Positions 14,539 to 21,466 of a DNA stretch of 36,251 bases are shown in pieces. This stretch comes from Actinomycetota bacterium (GTDB lineage: Bacteria; Actinomycetota; Actinomycetes; S36-B12). Within the stretch, counting starts at the first letter, position 1; the number at the start of each line of letters is the position of its first letter. The notes under the pieces are model-generated. The model did not search any database. It was not told where the DNA came from and was given only the letters and a program-made list of their open reading frames with translations. The translations under genes and the position numbers were made by a program. Where the stretch lies: positions 1 through 36,251 of the forward strand of contig SYJA01000081.1 of assembly GCA_005798555.1 (NCBI GenBank), read 5' to 3'.

Positions 14539-16508
14539 GCGATCCGCTACGCCAACTCGTCGAGCGCTCCAATCGCATCGGCGAGGATCCGTCCTTGGTC
14601 GTGTACGGAGGCGGTAACACTTCCGCCAAAGGCACTTTTGTTGACCACCTCGGTCGAGAGCAGGAGGTTATGTGGGTCAAGGGGTCTGGGGCCGACATGC
14701 GCGGTTCGGTCGAATTCGACTACCCGGGACTGCGGCTGGCTGAGCTGACTGCACTAAGCGACCGCGGTGCGCTGACCGACGAGGAGATGACCGACCTCGT
14801 CGCGCGCGCATTACTCGATCCTTCATCGCGGCGGCCATCAATTGAGACGCTATTGCACGCATTCCTCCCCTTCACCCACATTGACCATGTGCACGCCGAT
14901 GCGATCTGTTCGCTGACCAATCATGCTGAGGGACACAAAGTCACCACCGAAGCTCTCGGCGACGGATTCGCGTACGTGGAGTGGATGCGCCCAGGTTTCG
15001 AGTTGAGCAAGATCGTCGGAGACCTCTCGCATTACGACGGTGTGGTTCTTGCGCACCATGGGCTTATCACCTGGGCCGACTCCTCCGACGCTTGTTACCA
15101 ACGAACCATAGCTGTCGTAGCTCAGGCGCGGGATTTTATCGCCCAGCACGCGATCGCCACCGATCCGTTGCCCCGACACGATGACATTCCGGATGACGAA
15201 CTGCAGCGGTTGTTGTTGAGCTTGCGTGGTGCAATTGGTGCAACGGGGCATCGCATCTTGCGCATAGACGCCCGACTCCGCGCGGTCGCAGACCATCCAC
15301 AGGTGGAACAGATTGTCGCGGGCGGAGTCGCCAGCGCAGATCACATGCTGCGTATCAAGCCACGATCACTTGTGGTGAAGTCGATCGATCAAGTTGGATC
15401 AGCAGTTGGGCAGTACCGAGACGAGTACACCGCCTACGTGCAGCGCCACCGCGAGTTACTTCCGGCGGGCTGCGAACCTCACGACGGTATGCCAAGGGTG
15501 ATCCTGGTCCCTGGGCTGGGTGCGATTACCACCGGAGCCCGCGAACAGGAGGCCGCCATCGCGGCCGACATCGCGGTGCACACCCACGAGGTAGCGCGAA
15601 CGGTGCTAGACGCCTTCGGGGCACCTGAGCCGCTGAGTGATCTCGAGACTTTCCTCTTCGACTACTGGCCGATGGAGTTGTTCAAGCTCACTTTGAAACC
15701 GCAGCCCGCGCAATTTGCCGGACGGATCGTGATCGTAACCGGCGCCGCCTCGGGTATTGGTCGAGGTATCGCGTTAGCACTTGGCGCCAGCGGTTGCTCG
15801 CTGGTCCTAGCAGATCGTGACCCGGCTGGCCTGGCGGAGGTAGCGAATTCGTTGAGTGCAGCTGGCGCAGCTGACCCGGTGCTTGTTACCGGAGATCAAT
15901 CGGATTCTTCGGTCACATCGTCCACTGTTCGCCGTGCAGTTCGCCACTTCGGTGGCTTAGATGGAGTGGTCTTCAGCGCCGGGATAGGGGTGAGCGGAAC
16001 TCTGACCGAGTTGACGGACGATCAGTGGGACACTGCATTGCGGGTAAACCTAACCAGCGCTTTCGCACTCACGCGCGAGGCGATGCGGGCAATTCAGGAC
16101 CAAGGCCTCGGCGGGTCGCTGGTGTACGTCGCGAGCAAGAACGCATTTGGACCCGGTGCGGGTTTTGGCGCGTACTCGGTATCTAAGGCGGGTCTGATCC
16201 AACTGATGCGTGTTGCCGCTCTCGAGGGTGGTAGGCACCAAATCAGAGCCAACGCCATCAACCCCGATGCGGTTTTCGATAACTCCAAACTCTGGGAGGG
16301 TGGCCTGCGCGAGAAGCGGGCGGCAGCCCACGGCATCGCACCGGAGAAACTTGAGGACTTCTATGCCTCGCGGAATCTGCTCGGCCGCCGAGTAACCACG
16401 GTAGATGTCGCGCAGGCCGCGGTTTTTCTCCTGTCAGACCACTCGTCACGGACAACCGGTTCGGTACTGACGGTAGATGGCGGGGTTGCTGGGGCTTTTC
16501 CGCGCTAG
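14535..16508 (+). CDS. Class II aldolase - short-chain dehydrogenase fusion (RhaEW/YuxG type)
   Basis: 657 residues in two enzymes. Residues about 1-380 are a class II aldolase/adducin domain with G-G-G-N-T-S near 25, Glu104, His118 and His120 in H-I-D-H-V-H, and His174/175 in A-H-H-G, which fit a zinc site. Residues about 395-657 are a Rossmann SDR domain with T-G-A-A-S-G-I-G near 401, S-A-G-I-G, and the Tyr547-x3-Lys551 catalytic pair. The closest characterised design I recall is RhaEW, which splits rhamnulose-1-P into dihydroxyacetone-P and lactaldehyde and oxidises the latter. Here the coupling to mtnA and absence of rhamnose genes suggest that it cleaves 5-deoxyribulose-1-P and/or methylthioribulose-1-P and then oxidises or reduces the aldehyde. 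Architecture is certain; substrate is inferred. Confidence 0.85.
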   Translation: MSDPLRQLVERSNRIGEDPSLVVYGGGNTSAKGTFVDHLGREQEVMWVKGSGADMRGSVEFDYPGLRLAELTALSDRGALTDEEMTDLVARALLDPSSRRPSIETLLHAFLPFTHIDHVHADAICSLTNHAEGHKVTTEALGDGFAYVEWMRPGFELSKIVGDLSHYDGVVLAHHGLITWADSSDACYQRTIAVVAQARDFIAQHAIATDPLPRHDDIPDDELQRLLLSLRGAIGATGHRILRIDARLRAVADHPQVEQIVAGGVASADHMLRIKPRSLVVKSIDQVGSAVGQYRDEYTAYVQRHRELLPAGCEPHDGMPRVILVPGLGAITTGAREQEAAIAADIAVHTHEVARTVLDAFGAPEPLSDLETFLFDYWPMELFKLTLKPQPAQFAGRIVIVTGAASGIGRGIALALGASGCSLVLADRDPAGLAEVANSLSAAGAADPVLVTGDQSDSSVTSSTVRRAVRHFGGLDGVVFSAGIGVSGTLTELTDDQWDTALRVNLTSAFALTREAMRAIQDQGLGGSLVYVASKNAFGPGAGFGAYSVSKAGLIQLMRVAALEGGRHQIRANAINPDAVFDNSKLWEGGLREKRAAAHGIAPEKLEDFYASRNLLGRRVTTVDVAQAAVFLLSDHSSRTTGSVLTVDGGVAGAFPR

Positions 16509-16574
16509 ATCTGTCGACTACTTCAAGTCCTTGGCCGCATACCCATACCGGTAGTGAGCCCGTGGAACAGGCCG

Positions 16575-17279
16575 TCAAACCAGGTGGATCACTAGGTCCC
16601 CAAATGTACTCACGTTGGGTTCCTGTGAAGCGGTCGCCTGGCTCTCCCCCAATCGAAGCAGGCCGACTGTTTGCCAGCCTGCTTCGCTGGCCGCATCGAG
16701 TTCGGCCTGCACATCGGACAGGAAAAGCAGGTCCCGGGCCGGGATCTCCAAAAGCTCTGCAATTTGCTCATAGGAGTGGGCTTCAAACTTGGGGCCGGCT
16801 GTCGTGAGGTCGAAGTTGGCGTCGATCAGCAAGTTGAGATCTCCCTGGTCGGCATTGGCGAATAGCGCCTGTTGTGCGGTAACCGAGCCAGATGAGTAGA
16901 TGACGAGAAGGAGGCCGGCTGCGCGCCACGCGATAAGAGCTGGGGGCACATCATCGAATATGTGCGAGGTGAGCTCGCCACGCGCATAGCCCTGTTCCCA
17001 GATGAGTCCCTGCAGTGTCTTCAGGGGCGCGGCTTTGACATCTGCATCTATCCACCCCGCCAACCCGTTCGCCACCGCGTCAAGATCTACCCGGTCAACG
17101 CCTAGCAGGCTGGCCGCCGCGTCGATGGCGGCGGCTGTTGCCGGCTGCGCCTGGTGATCAAGAAGCCAGTCGCGCATCTGCGACCGGGCGTAAGGGAAGA
17201 GCACGTCAGACACGTGACGGGCAGCGCTGGTGGTGCCCTCAATATCCATGACGACCGCGCGGCAGGTGATTTCGACCAT
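16575..17279 (-). CDS. mtnC: Acireductone synthase (enolase-phosphatase E1)
   Basis: About 234 residues of the HAD superfamily. It enolises and dephosphorylates 2,3-diketo-5-methylthiopentyl-1-phosphate to acireductone. Asp12 and Glu14 in V-M-D-I-E-G-T-T (the E1-type D-x-E signature), the Y-S-S-G-S motif near 125 and G-P-K-F-E-A-H-S-Y near 155 followed by L-F-L-S-D-V identify it. I use the ATG at 17277-17279 because the D-x-E motif then lies at the usual distance from the N-terminus; a longer frame up to 17327 would add 16 residues across the mtnB promoter. It is the only mtn gene on the minus strand, divergent from mtnB with 68 bases between them. Confidence 0.9.
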   Translation of the reverse strand: MVEITCRAVVMDIEGTTSAARHVSDVLFPYARSQMRDWLLDHQAQPATAAAIDAAASLLGVDRVDLDAVANGLAGWIDADVKAAPLKTLQGLIWEQGYARGELTSHIFDDVPPALIAWRAAGLLLVIYSSGSVTAQQALFANADQGDLNLLIDANFDLTTAGPKFEAHSYEQIAELLEIPARDLLFLSDVQAELDAASEAGWQTVGLLRLGESQATASQEPNVSTFGDLVIHLV

Positions 17280-17334
17280 TGGCCTATCCAAGCGCACTCC
17301 CGTGGGGACCGATCGCTGCCCGGTCACCGAAGGC

Positions 17335-17340
17335 TAAGGT
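17335..17340 (+). promoter_or_regulatory. -10 box for leaderless mtnB
   Basis: TAAGGT is followed by 7 bases and the mtnB ATG at 17348. No Shine-Dalgarno sequence fits this start. The box lies in the short spacer shared with divergent mtnC. Confidence 0.4.
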
Positions 17341-17347
17341 CGGGGAC

Positions 17348-17959
17348 ATGAGTGGGGAGCATGGTCGGGCGGAGCGGCTCGCCGCCACCGCGCGTCAGCT
17401 TTACGACAGCGGGTGGATGCGTGGGACCTCTGGGAATATTTCGGTAATCGCCCAGGAGGAGCCTCGGCGGCTGCTGGTGAGCGCAAGCGGAATCGCCAAG
17501 CACGCGATCTCGCCCGAGCATGCGGTGCTAACTGATGCTCAAGGAGTTGCGCTGGCGGGCCAGGCTCATAACCCCAGTGCAGAGGCCAAGGTTCACGCCA
17601 AGATCATCGATATCGCGCCGGCGCATGCCGTGGTGCACGTACATACGCTGTCCTCGGTGTTGGCCGCCGCCCGCTGGCCCGAGGGGGTAACCCTGCAAGG
17701 CAACGAATTACTGAAGGGACTTGGGTGCGCTGCTGAGGGCGAGCGGTACCAAGTGCCGGTGGTGGCGAACAGCCAGGACATGGATGATTTGAGCAGCAGC
17801 GTCGCTCAGGCGCTGAACCCCGTAGTGCCGATCGTCTTGGTGGCCGATCATGGAATGTACGTCTGGGGAGCGTCCCTTGAGGATGCGGCGAACCGCACGG
17901 AATGTGCTGACTGGCTGCTTCAGCACGCACTCCTGCGGGAAATGGTGATCGACCGATAG
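17348..17959 (+). CDS. mtnB: Methylthioribulose-1-phosphate dehydratase
   Basis: 203 residues of the class II aldolase/adducin family. It dehydrates 5-methylthioribulose-1-P to the 2,3-diketo-5-methylthiopentyl phosphate used by MtnC. G-T-S-G-N-I-S near residue 26, S-A-E-A-K-V-H near 78, the zinc-binding H-V-H-T near 97 and A-D-H-G-M-Y-V-W-G near 175 are seen. The L-Q-G-N-E-L-L-K-G block and P-V-V-A-N-S-Q-D segment distinguish MtnB from fuculose-type aldolases (MtnB usually has E-L-L-K-A and N-x-Q-D). A deoxyribulose-P aldolase of the same fold is the alternative but less likely, since MtnC and MtnD flank it. It starts the downstream mtn operon and is 27 bases from mtnD. Confidence 0.87.
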   Translation: MSGEHGRAERLAATARQLYDSGWMRGTSGNISVIAQEEPRRLLVSASGIAKHAISPEHAVLTDAQGVALAGQAHNPSAEAKVHAKIIDIAPAHAVVHVHTLSSVLAAARWPEGVTLQGNELLKGLGCAAEGERYQVPVVANSQDMDDLSSSVAQALNPVVPIVLVADHGMYVWGASLEDAANRTECADWLLQHALLREMVIDR

Positions 17960-17986
17960 TTTTTATCAACGAGAAAGGATTTTCGG

Positions 17987-18577
17987 ATGAGCCTACTGAC
18001 CGTATGGTCTGACACCGACCCGGTGACACCCCAGATTCAGACTGCCGATGCCGAGGTAATCGCCCGTGAACTAGGTGGCGTGGGTGTTTCCTATGCGCGC
18101 TTTGACACACGAGATGACGTGCCCCTCGATGGCAGTCAAGAGGGTGTGCTCACCGCCTACCGCGAACTTGTCGAGCAACTCGTGTCAGAGCACGGCTACC
18201 GGTTAATCGATGTGGCCCAACTGCACCTGTCTGCGGACAGCCCTGAATCCCTAAGGGAGACCGCGGCTGGCGCCCGGTTGAAGTTCCTGAGCGAGCATAC
18301 GCATGATGAAGAGGAGATCCGGTTCTTCTCGCAGGGCAGCGGAGTTTTCTACCTGCACATTGGGGACCGAGTACTGGCGATGCTATGCACTGCCGGTGAT
18401 CTCCTCAGCGTCCCAGCTCTGACCACCCACTGGTTCGACATGGGAACCATGCCGGATTTCACGGCGATTCGCTTCTTCCACGACGATGACGGCTGGGTTG
18501 GCACCTTCACCGGTAGTGACATTGCGACGACATTTCCAACGCACGATGAGTTGGCAGCGGCGGCGGCGCGTGCCTGA
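17987..18577 (+). CDS. mtnD: Acireductone dioxygenase
   Basis: 196 residues of the cupin-fold ARD family. With iron it converts acireductone and oxygen to 4-methylthio-2-oxobutanoate and formate. The metal ligands are His104, His106 and Glu110 in H-T-H-D-E-E-E and His148 in T-T-H-W-F-D-M-G. A good AGAAAGGA ribosome-binding site precedes the ATG. Its product needs only a transaminase (MtnE) to give methionine; that gene is not in the window and a general aminotransferase may serve. The 3' end overlaps cdd by 8 bases. Confidence 0.92.
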   Translation: MSLLTVWSDTDPVTPQIQTADAEVIARELGGVGVSYARFDTRDDVPLDGSQEGVLTAYRELVEQLVSEHGYRLIDVAQLHLSADSPESLRETAAGARLKFLSEHTHDEEEIRFFSQGSGVFYLHIGDRVLAMLCTAGDLLSVPALTTHWFDMGTMPDFTAIRFFHDDDGWVGTFTGSDIATTFPTHDELAAAAARA

Positions 18578-18980
18578 CATTGACGAGCCCAGGTGGGAGC
18601 AACTGAGGCAGGCCGCAGGTGCCGCTCGTGAGTTGGCCTATGCCCCTTACTCTCGGCACCCGGTGGGTGCGGCCGCTTTGGTCGATGACGGCCGAATCGT
18701 CAGTGGCAGCAATGTGGAAAACGCCTCCCTCGGCGTGACCCTGTGCGCAGAGTGCTCCCTAATCGGGGATCTCGTTCGCACCGGTGGGCCGGGCAACCGC
18801 GGCCGCCTGGTCGCCTTGGCATGTGTGGGTCCGATGCTCGGTGCGCTCCTGCCCTGCGGCCGGTGCCGCCAACTGCTCTTCGAACACGGTGGTGCGGATC
18901 TGCTCATTGATCGGGACGGGGGGCCGGTACCCCTATCCTTCCTGCTGCCCGACGGCTTCGGCACCGATCAACTGCCATGA
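18570..18980 (+). CDS. cdd: Cytidine deaminase
   Basis: 136 residues, typical for homotetrameric Cdd. It converts (deoxy)cytidine to (deoxy)uridine. Zinc ligands and the catalytic Glu are in N-V-E-N-A-S-L-G-V-T-L-C-A-E-C and P-C-G-R-C-R-Q. The N-terminal A-Y-A-P-Y-S-x-x-P-V-G-A-A segment is also present. GTG 18570 gives the family's usual length; ATG 18546 would add eight Arg-rich residues inside mtnD. It sits between mtnD and the MTI phosphorylase with overlaps on both sides (8 and 4 bases), an unusual place for a pyrimidine enzyme that normally lies next to deoA. Confidence 0.92.
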   Translation: MPDIDEPRWEQLRQAAGAARELAYAPYSRHPVGAAALVDDGRIVSGSNVENASLGVTLCAECSLIGDLVRTGGPGNRGRLVALACVGPMLGALLPCGRCRQLLFEHGGADLLIDRDGGPVPLSFLLPDGFGTDQLP

Positions 18981-19717
18981 GTGCCCTTGGAATAATCGCG
19001 GGAACTGGCTTCTACTCACTCGACGCCCTGGACTCCCCTCGCCAGTCTGATATCCCAACACCGTTTGGATCGGCCCACGTCAACATCGGCATACTTCACG
19101 GACGTGAGACAGTATTTTTAACCCGGCACGGGTCAGACCACTCGGTACCACCGCACCTGATCAACTACCGGGCCAATATTGCGGCGCTCCTGCAGTTGGG
19201 TGTTACCGAGGTGCTCGCGGTCAACGTCGTAGGTGGAATCGGGCTGGATTCAGGCGCCCTTGCGGTGGTCGACGACTTTCTTGACTTTACCAAGACTCGG
19301 CCGGTTACCTTCTTCGATGGCACCACCCCCGAGGGAGTCGGGCACACCGACATGACGCAGCCTTACGACGAGCGACTACGTTCCACCCTCCGCGCCGCCG
19401 CGCAGACCCTTGGCATTGCGGTGGCGCCGACAGGTGTCTACGCGGCTTTCGAGGGTCCGCGCTTCGAGACCCGTGCCGAGATTCGCATGGCTCAGCTGCT
19501 GGGCGCAACCGTGGTGGGCATGACGGGCGTGCCGGAGGTGGTACTTGCCAAGGAGCAGGCCCTGCCGTATGCATCGCTGTGCCTGGTAGCGAACCCGGCC
19601 GCCGGGCTGGGCCCAGAGATTGCGATCGAAAATGTCATGGCGGTCGTATCGCAGGGGGCTCAGCTGGTTGGCCGTATCATCGTGGAGTCCGCGCGGAGGC
19701 TTGCTAATGCGGGCTGA
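18977..19717 (+). CDS. Methylthioadenosine-phosphorylase family enzyme, 6-oxopurine type (probable 5'-methylthioinosine phosphorylase)
   Basis: 246 residues of the PNP/MTAP trimeric family. The phosphate-site G-T-G-F is near residue 9, R-H-G near 50 and N-Y-R-A-N near 63. The A-V-N-V-V-G-G-I segment (81-88), G-P-R-F-E-T-R-A-E with Glu168, and G-M-T-G-V-P-E (181-187) resemble Pseudomonas methylthioinosine phosphorylase. Canonical MtnP instead has G-P-R-F-S-x-R-A-E and a Thr-Asp-Tyr-Asp purine loop. The loop here reads V-A-N-P-A-A-G, with Asn206 in place of the adenine-reading Asp, as in 6-oxopurine PNPs. I infer that it cleaves methylthioinosine (perhaps 5'-deoxyinosine) to hypoxanthine and the 5-substituted ribose-1-P that feeds MtnA. 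The overlapping downstream deaminase would make its substrate. A relaxed MTA phosphorylase is the alternative. Confidence 0.82.
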   Translation: MSALGIIAGTGFYSLDALDSPRQSDIPTPFGSAHVNIGILHGRETVFLTRHGSDHSVPPHLINYRANIAALLQLGVTEVLAVNVVGGIGLDSGALAVVDDFLDFTKTRPVTFFDGTTPEGVGHTDMTQPYDERLRSTLRAAAQTLGIAVAPTGVYAAFEGPRFETRAEIRMAQLLGATVVGMTGVPEVVLAKEQALPYASLCLVANPAAGLGPEIAIENVMAVVSQGAQLVGRIIVESARRLANAG

Positions 19718-21014
19718 CCTCCTCTTCGACGCCGCTAGATATGTCGTCGTGTGCGACGATGCCTCGACGGTGCTGGCCGATGCATCCGTGGCAGTATCGG
19801 ATGGGCGCATCGTTGCGGTGGGGCCGGCGGCACAGCTCAGGCTGGAAGTTGCTGCCGACGAGGTCATCGACGCTCGTGGCCACCTGATAATCCCCGGACT
19901 TATCAACCTGCACACCCACCTGCCGATGACCTTGCTGCGCGGAGTGGCCGAGAACGTCGATCTCCAAGGATTCCTGGAAATCGTTTGGGCCGAAGAAGCC
20001 CGCGTCATGGATCCAACGGGCGTTGAACTCGGCGCCCGCCTCGGGGCCGTTGAAGCCTTACTGGGTGGAACCACCACGGCACTTGACATGTACTTCCACC
20101 CATCGGCGGCGCATCGTGGCGCTGTTGCTGCCGGGCTTCGGCATGTGATCGGCCCGGTATTCTTCTCCTCCCCCGGCCCCGATGGCCTTTCGTGGGAGCA
20201 GCGGATGGACTTAGCGCGCTGCTGGCCGCAGGAGGTAGCCGAGATCGGTGGCCCTTATGTGCCCATTGCCTACCTGCCGCACGCTCCTTTCACCGTGGAG
20301 ATTGAGCACCTAGCGCAGATAGCGGGGCTGGCCCGGGAGACTAACGGAATCATCACAACCCACACCTCCGAGAATGACTCGGAGAACCAGGCCACGATTG
20401 CGTCCCGCGGAATGCGTCCAGTGCGCTGCTTGGCGACCAGTGGCGTGCTCGAACTCTCGCCAATATTGGCACACGGTGTTCGTTTGGATGTGGACGATCG
20501 ACGTAATGTGGCCGATGCGGGAGCAAGCGTTGCACACTGCCCGGGCTCAAACCTGAAGTTGGCCAGCGGCGCAGCTGACATAGTTAGTTATCGATCGGAC
20601 GGTATCCGGGTGGGGTTGGGTACGGACGGCTGCTCATCCAGCAACGACCTTGACATGTTCGCCGTGATGCGGTTGGCCGCAAACCTCGCCCGGCTAGTTC
20701 ACCAAGATCCGGCAGCGATCTGTGCCGCCGACATCGTTCGGATGGCGACCCTTGAAGGTGCTCGCTCCCTCGGAATGGCTGATCGCCTCGGATCCATTGA
20801 GGTTGGCAAAGAGGCCGACCTCGCGGTGCTCGACACTCGTGCTCCGCACCTGACCCCACTCCATGACCCACATACCGCCCTCGTCTTCGCGGCGGGACGG
20901 ACAGATGTGCGACACGTCGTGGTGGCCGGTGCACTTGTTGTGCGAGATCGTCAGTCCGTCCTGATCGATGTGCCGGAGCTTTTGGCACAGGTAGATACCC
21001 GAGTGGGGTCCTGA
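19707..21014 (+). CDS. mtaD: MTA/5'-deoxyadenosine/SAH deaminase (MtaD/DadD type amidohydrolase)
   Basis: 435 residues of the amidohydrolase superfamily, cytosolic. Metal ligands follow the usual order: His69 and His71 in L-H-T-H, His219 with Glu222 in T-T-H-T-S-E, His256 in L-A-H-G and Asp307 in G-T-D-G. The S-N-L-K-L-A-S-G and S-S-N-D-L-D-M-F stretches are the hallmark of the MtaD/TrzA/AtzB-like purine-riboside deaminases acting on MTA, SAH or 5'-deoxyadenosine. The start ATG lies 11 bases inside the phosphorylase gene, so the two are translated together. I infer that it deaminates MTA to methylthioinosine, and probably 5'-deoxyadenosine as well. Which 5' group it prefers cannot be read from sequence. 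Confidence 0.85.
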   Translation: MRADLLFDAARYVVVCDDASTVLADASVAVSDGRIVAVGPAAQLRLEVAADEVIDARGHLIIPGLINLHTHLPMTLLRGVAENVDLQGFLEIVWAEEARVMDPTGVELGARLGAVEALLGGTTTALDMYFHPSAAHRGAVAAGLRHVIGPVFFSSPGPDGLSWEQRMDLARCWPQEVAEIGGPYVPIAYLPHAPFTVEIEHLAQIAGLARETNGIITTHTSENDSENQATIASRGMRPVRCLATSGVLELSPILAHGVRLDVDDRRNVADAGASVAHCPGSNLKLASGAADIVSYRSDGIRVGLGTDGCSSSNDLDMFAVMRLAANLARLVHQDPAAICAADIVRMATLEGARSLGMADRLGSIEVGKEADLAVLDTRAPHLTPLHDPHTALVFAAGRTDVRHVVVAGALVVRDRQSVLIDVPELLAQVDTRVGS

Positions 21015-21466
21015 TGGCCAGCCTGGCGGACCTGACGGCGGCGCAGGTCATTGATCGGCTAGGTCTTGAGTACCTCGACGGCGAGGGCGTCTGGATAAAG
21101 TTAATCTGGAGCAGCAATGCTGGGAACGCCATTTACGCAATGCTGACCCGAGACGACTACTCCGCCCTGCACCGGCTAATGGAAGACGAACTATGGACCC
21201 ATGTAGCCGGTTCGTCGATCGACATGTTGCTCCTGCACCCCGGTGGCCGGAGCGAGACCACCCGCATCGGACCCGGGCTGGACGACTCGGCCTGCGCCTT
21301 GGTGCCGGCCGGCTCTTGGCAGGGGTCGAGTACCTTCGGGGACTGGGCCCTGGTGACGTGCGCGCTGGCGCCGCCCTTTTCGGGGCTTGAGCTGGCGGAC
21401 GGGTCCACCGATCTGACTGCTTGGCAACACTCAGCAGCACGGATTAACGAGTTGATCCGTGGCTGA
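21014..21466 (+). CDS. DUF985-family cupin protein
   Basis: 150 residues of the RmlC-like cupin fold. D-R-L-G-L-E-Y near residue 14, I-Y-A-M-L-T near 39, S-A-L-H-R-L-x-x-D-E-L-W-T-H near 50-60 and V-P-A-G-S-W-Q near 97 followed by G-D-W-A-L-V-T-C are the DUF985 pattern. The His and Glu of the H-R-L-x-x-D-E-L-W segment could bind a metal or sugar. Family function is unknown; the fold is shared by sugar epimerases and dioxygenases. The start overlaps the deaminase stop as TGATG and the end overlaps the SDR gene by 8 bases, so it belongs to the mtn transcript and may handle a sugar or aldehyde by-product. Confidence 0.78.
   Translation: MASLADLTAAQVIDRLGLEYLDGEGVWIKLIWSSNAGNAIYAMLTRDDYSALHRLMEDELWTHVAGSSIDMLLLHPGGRSETTRIGPGLDDSACALVPAGSWQGSSTFGDWALVTCALAPPFSGLELADGSTDLTAWQHSAARINELIRG

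Noticed and set aside
17280-17327. N-terminal extension of mtnC by 16 residues
   Set aside because: It would cover most of the spacer to mtnB, and the conserved D-x-E motif already sits at the normal distance from the ATG at 17279.
18546-18569. Earlier ATG start for cdd
   Set aside because: It adds an Arg-rich segment unlike Cdd N-termini and deepens the overlap with mtnD; GTG 18570 gives the usual length.
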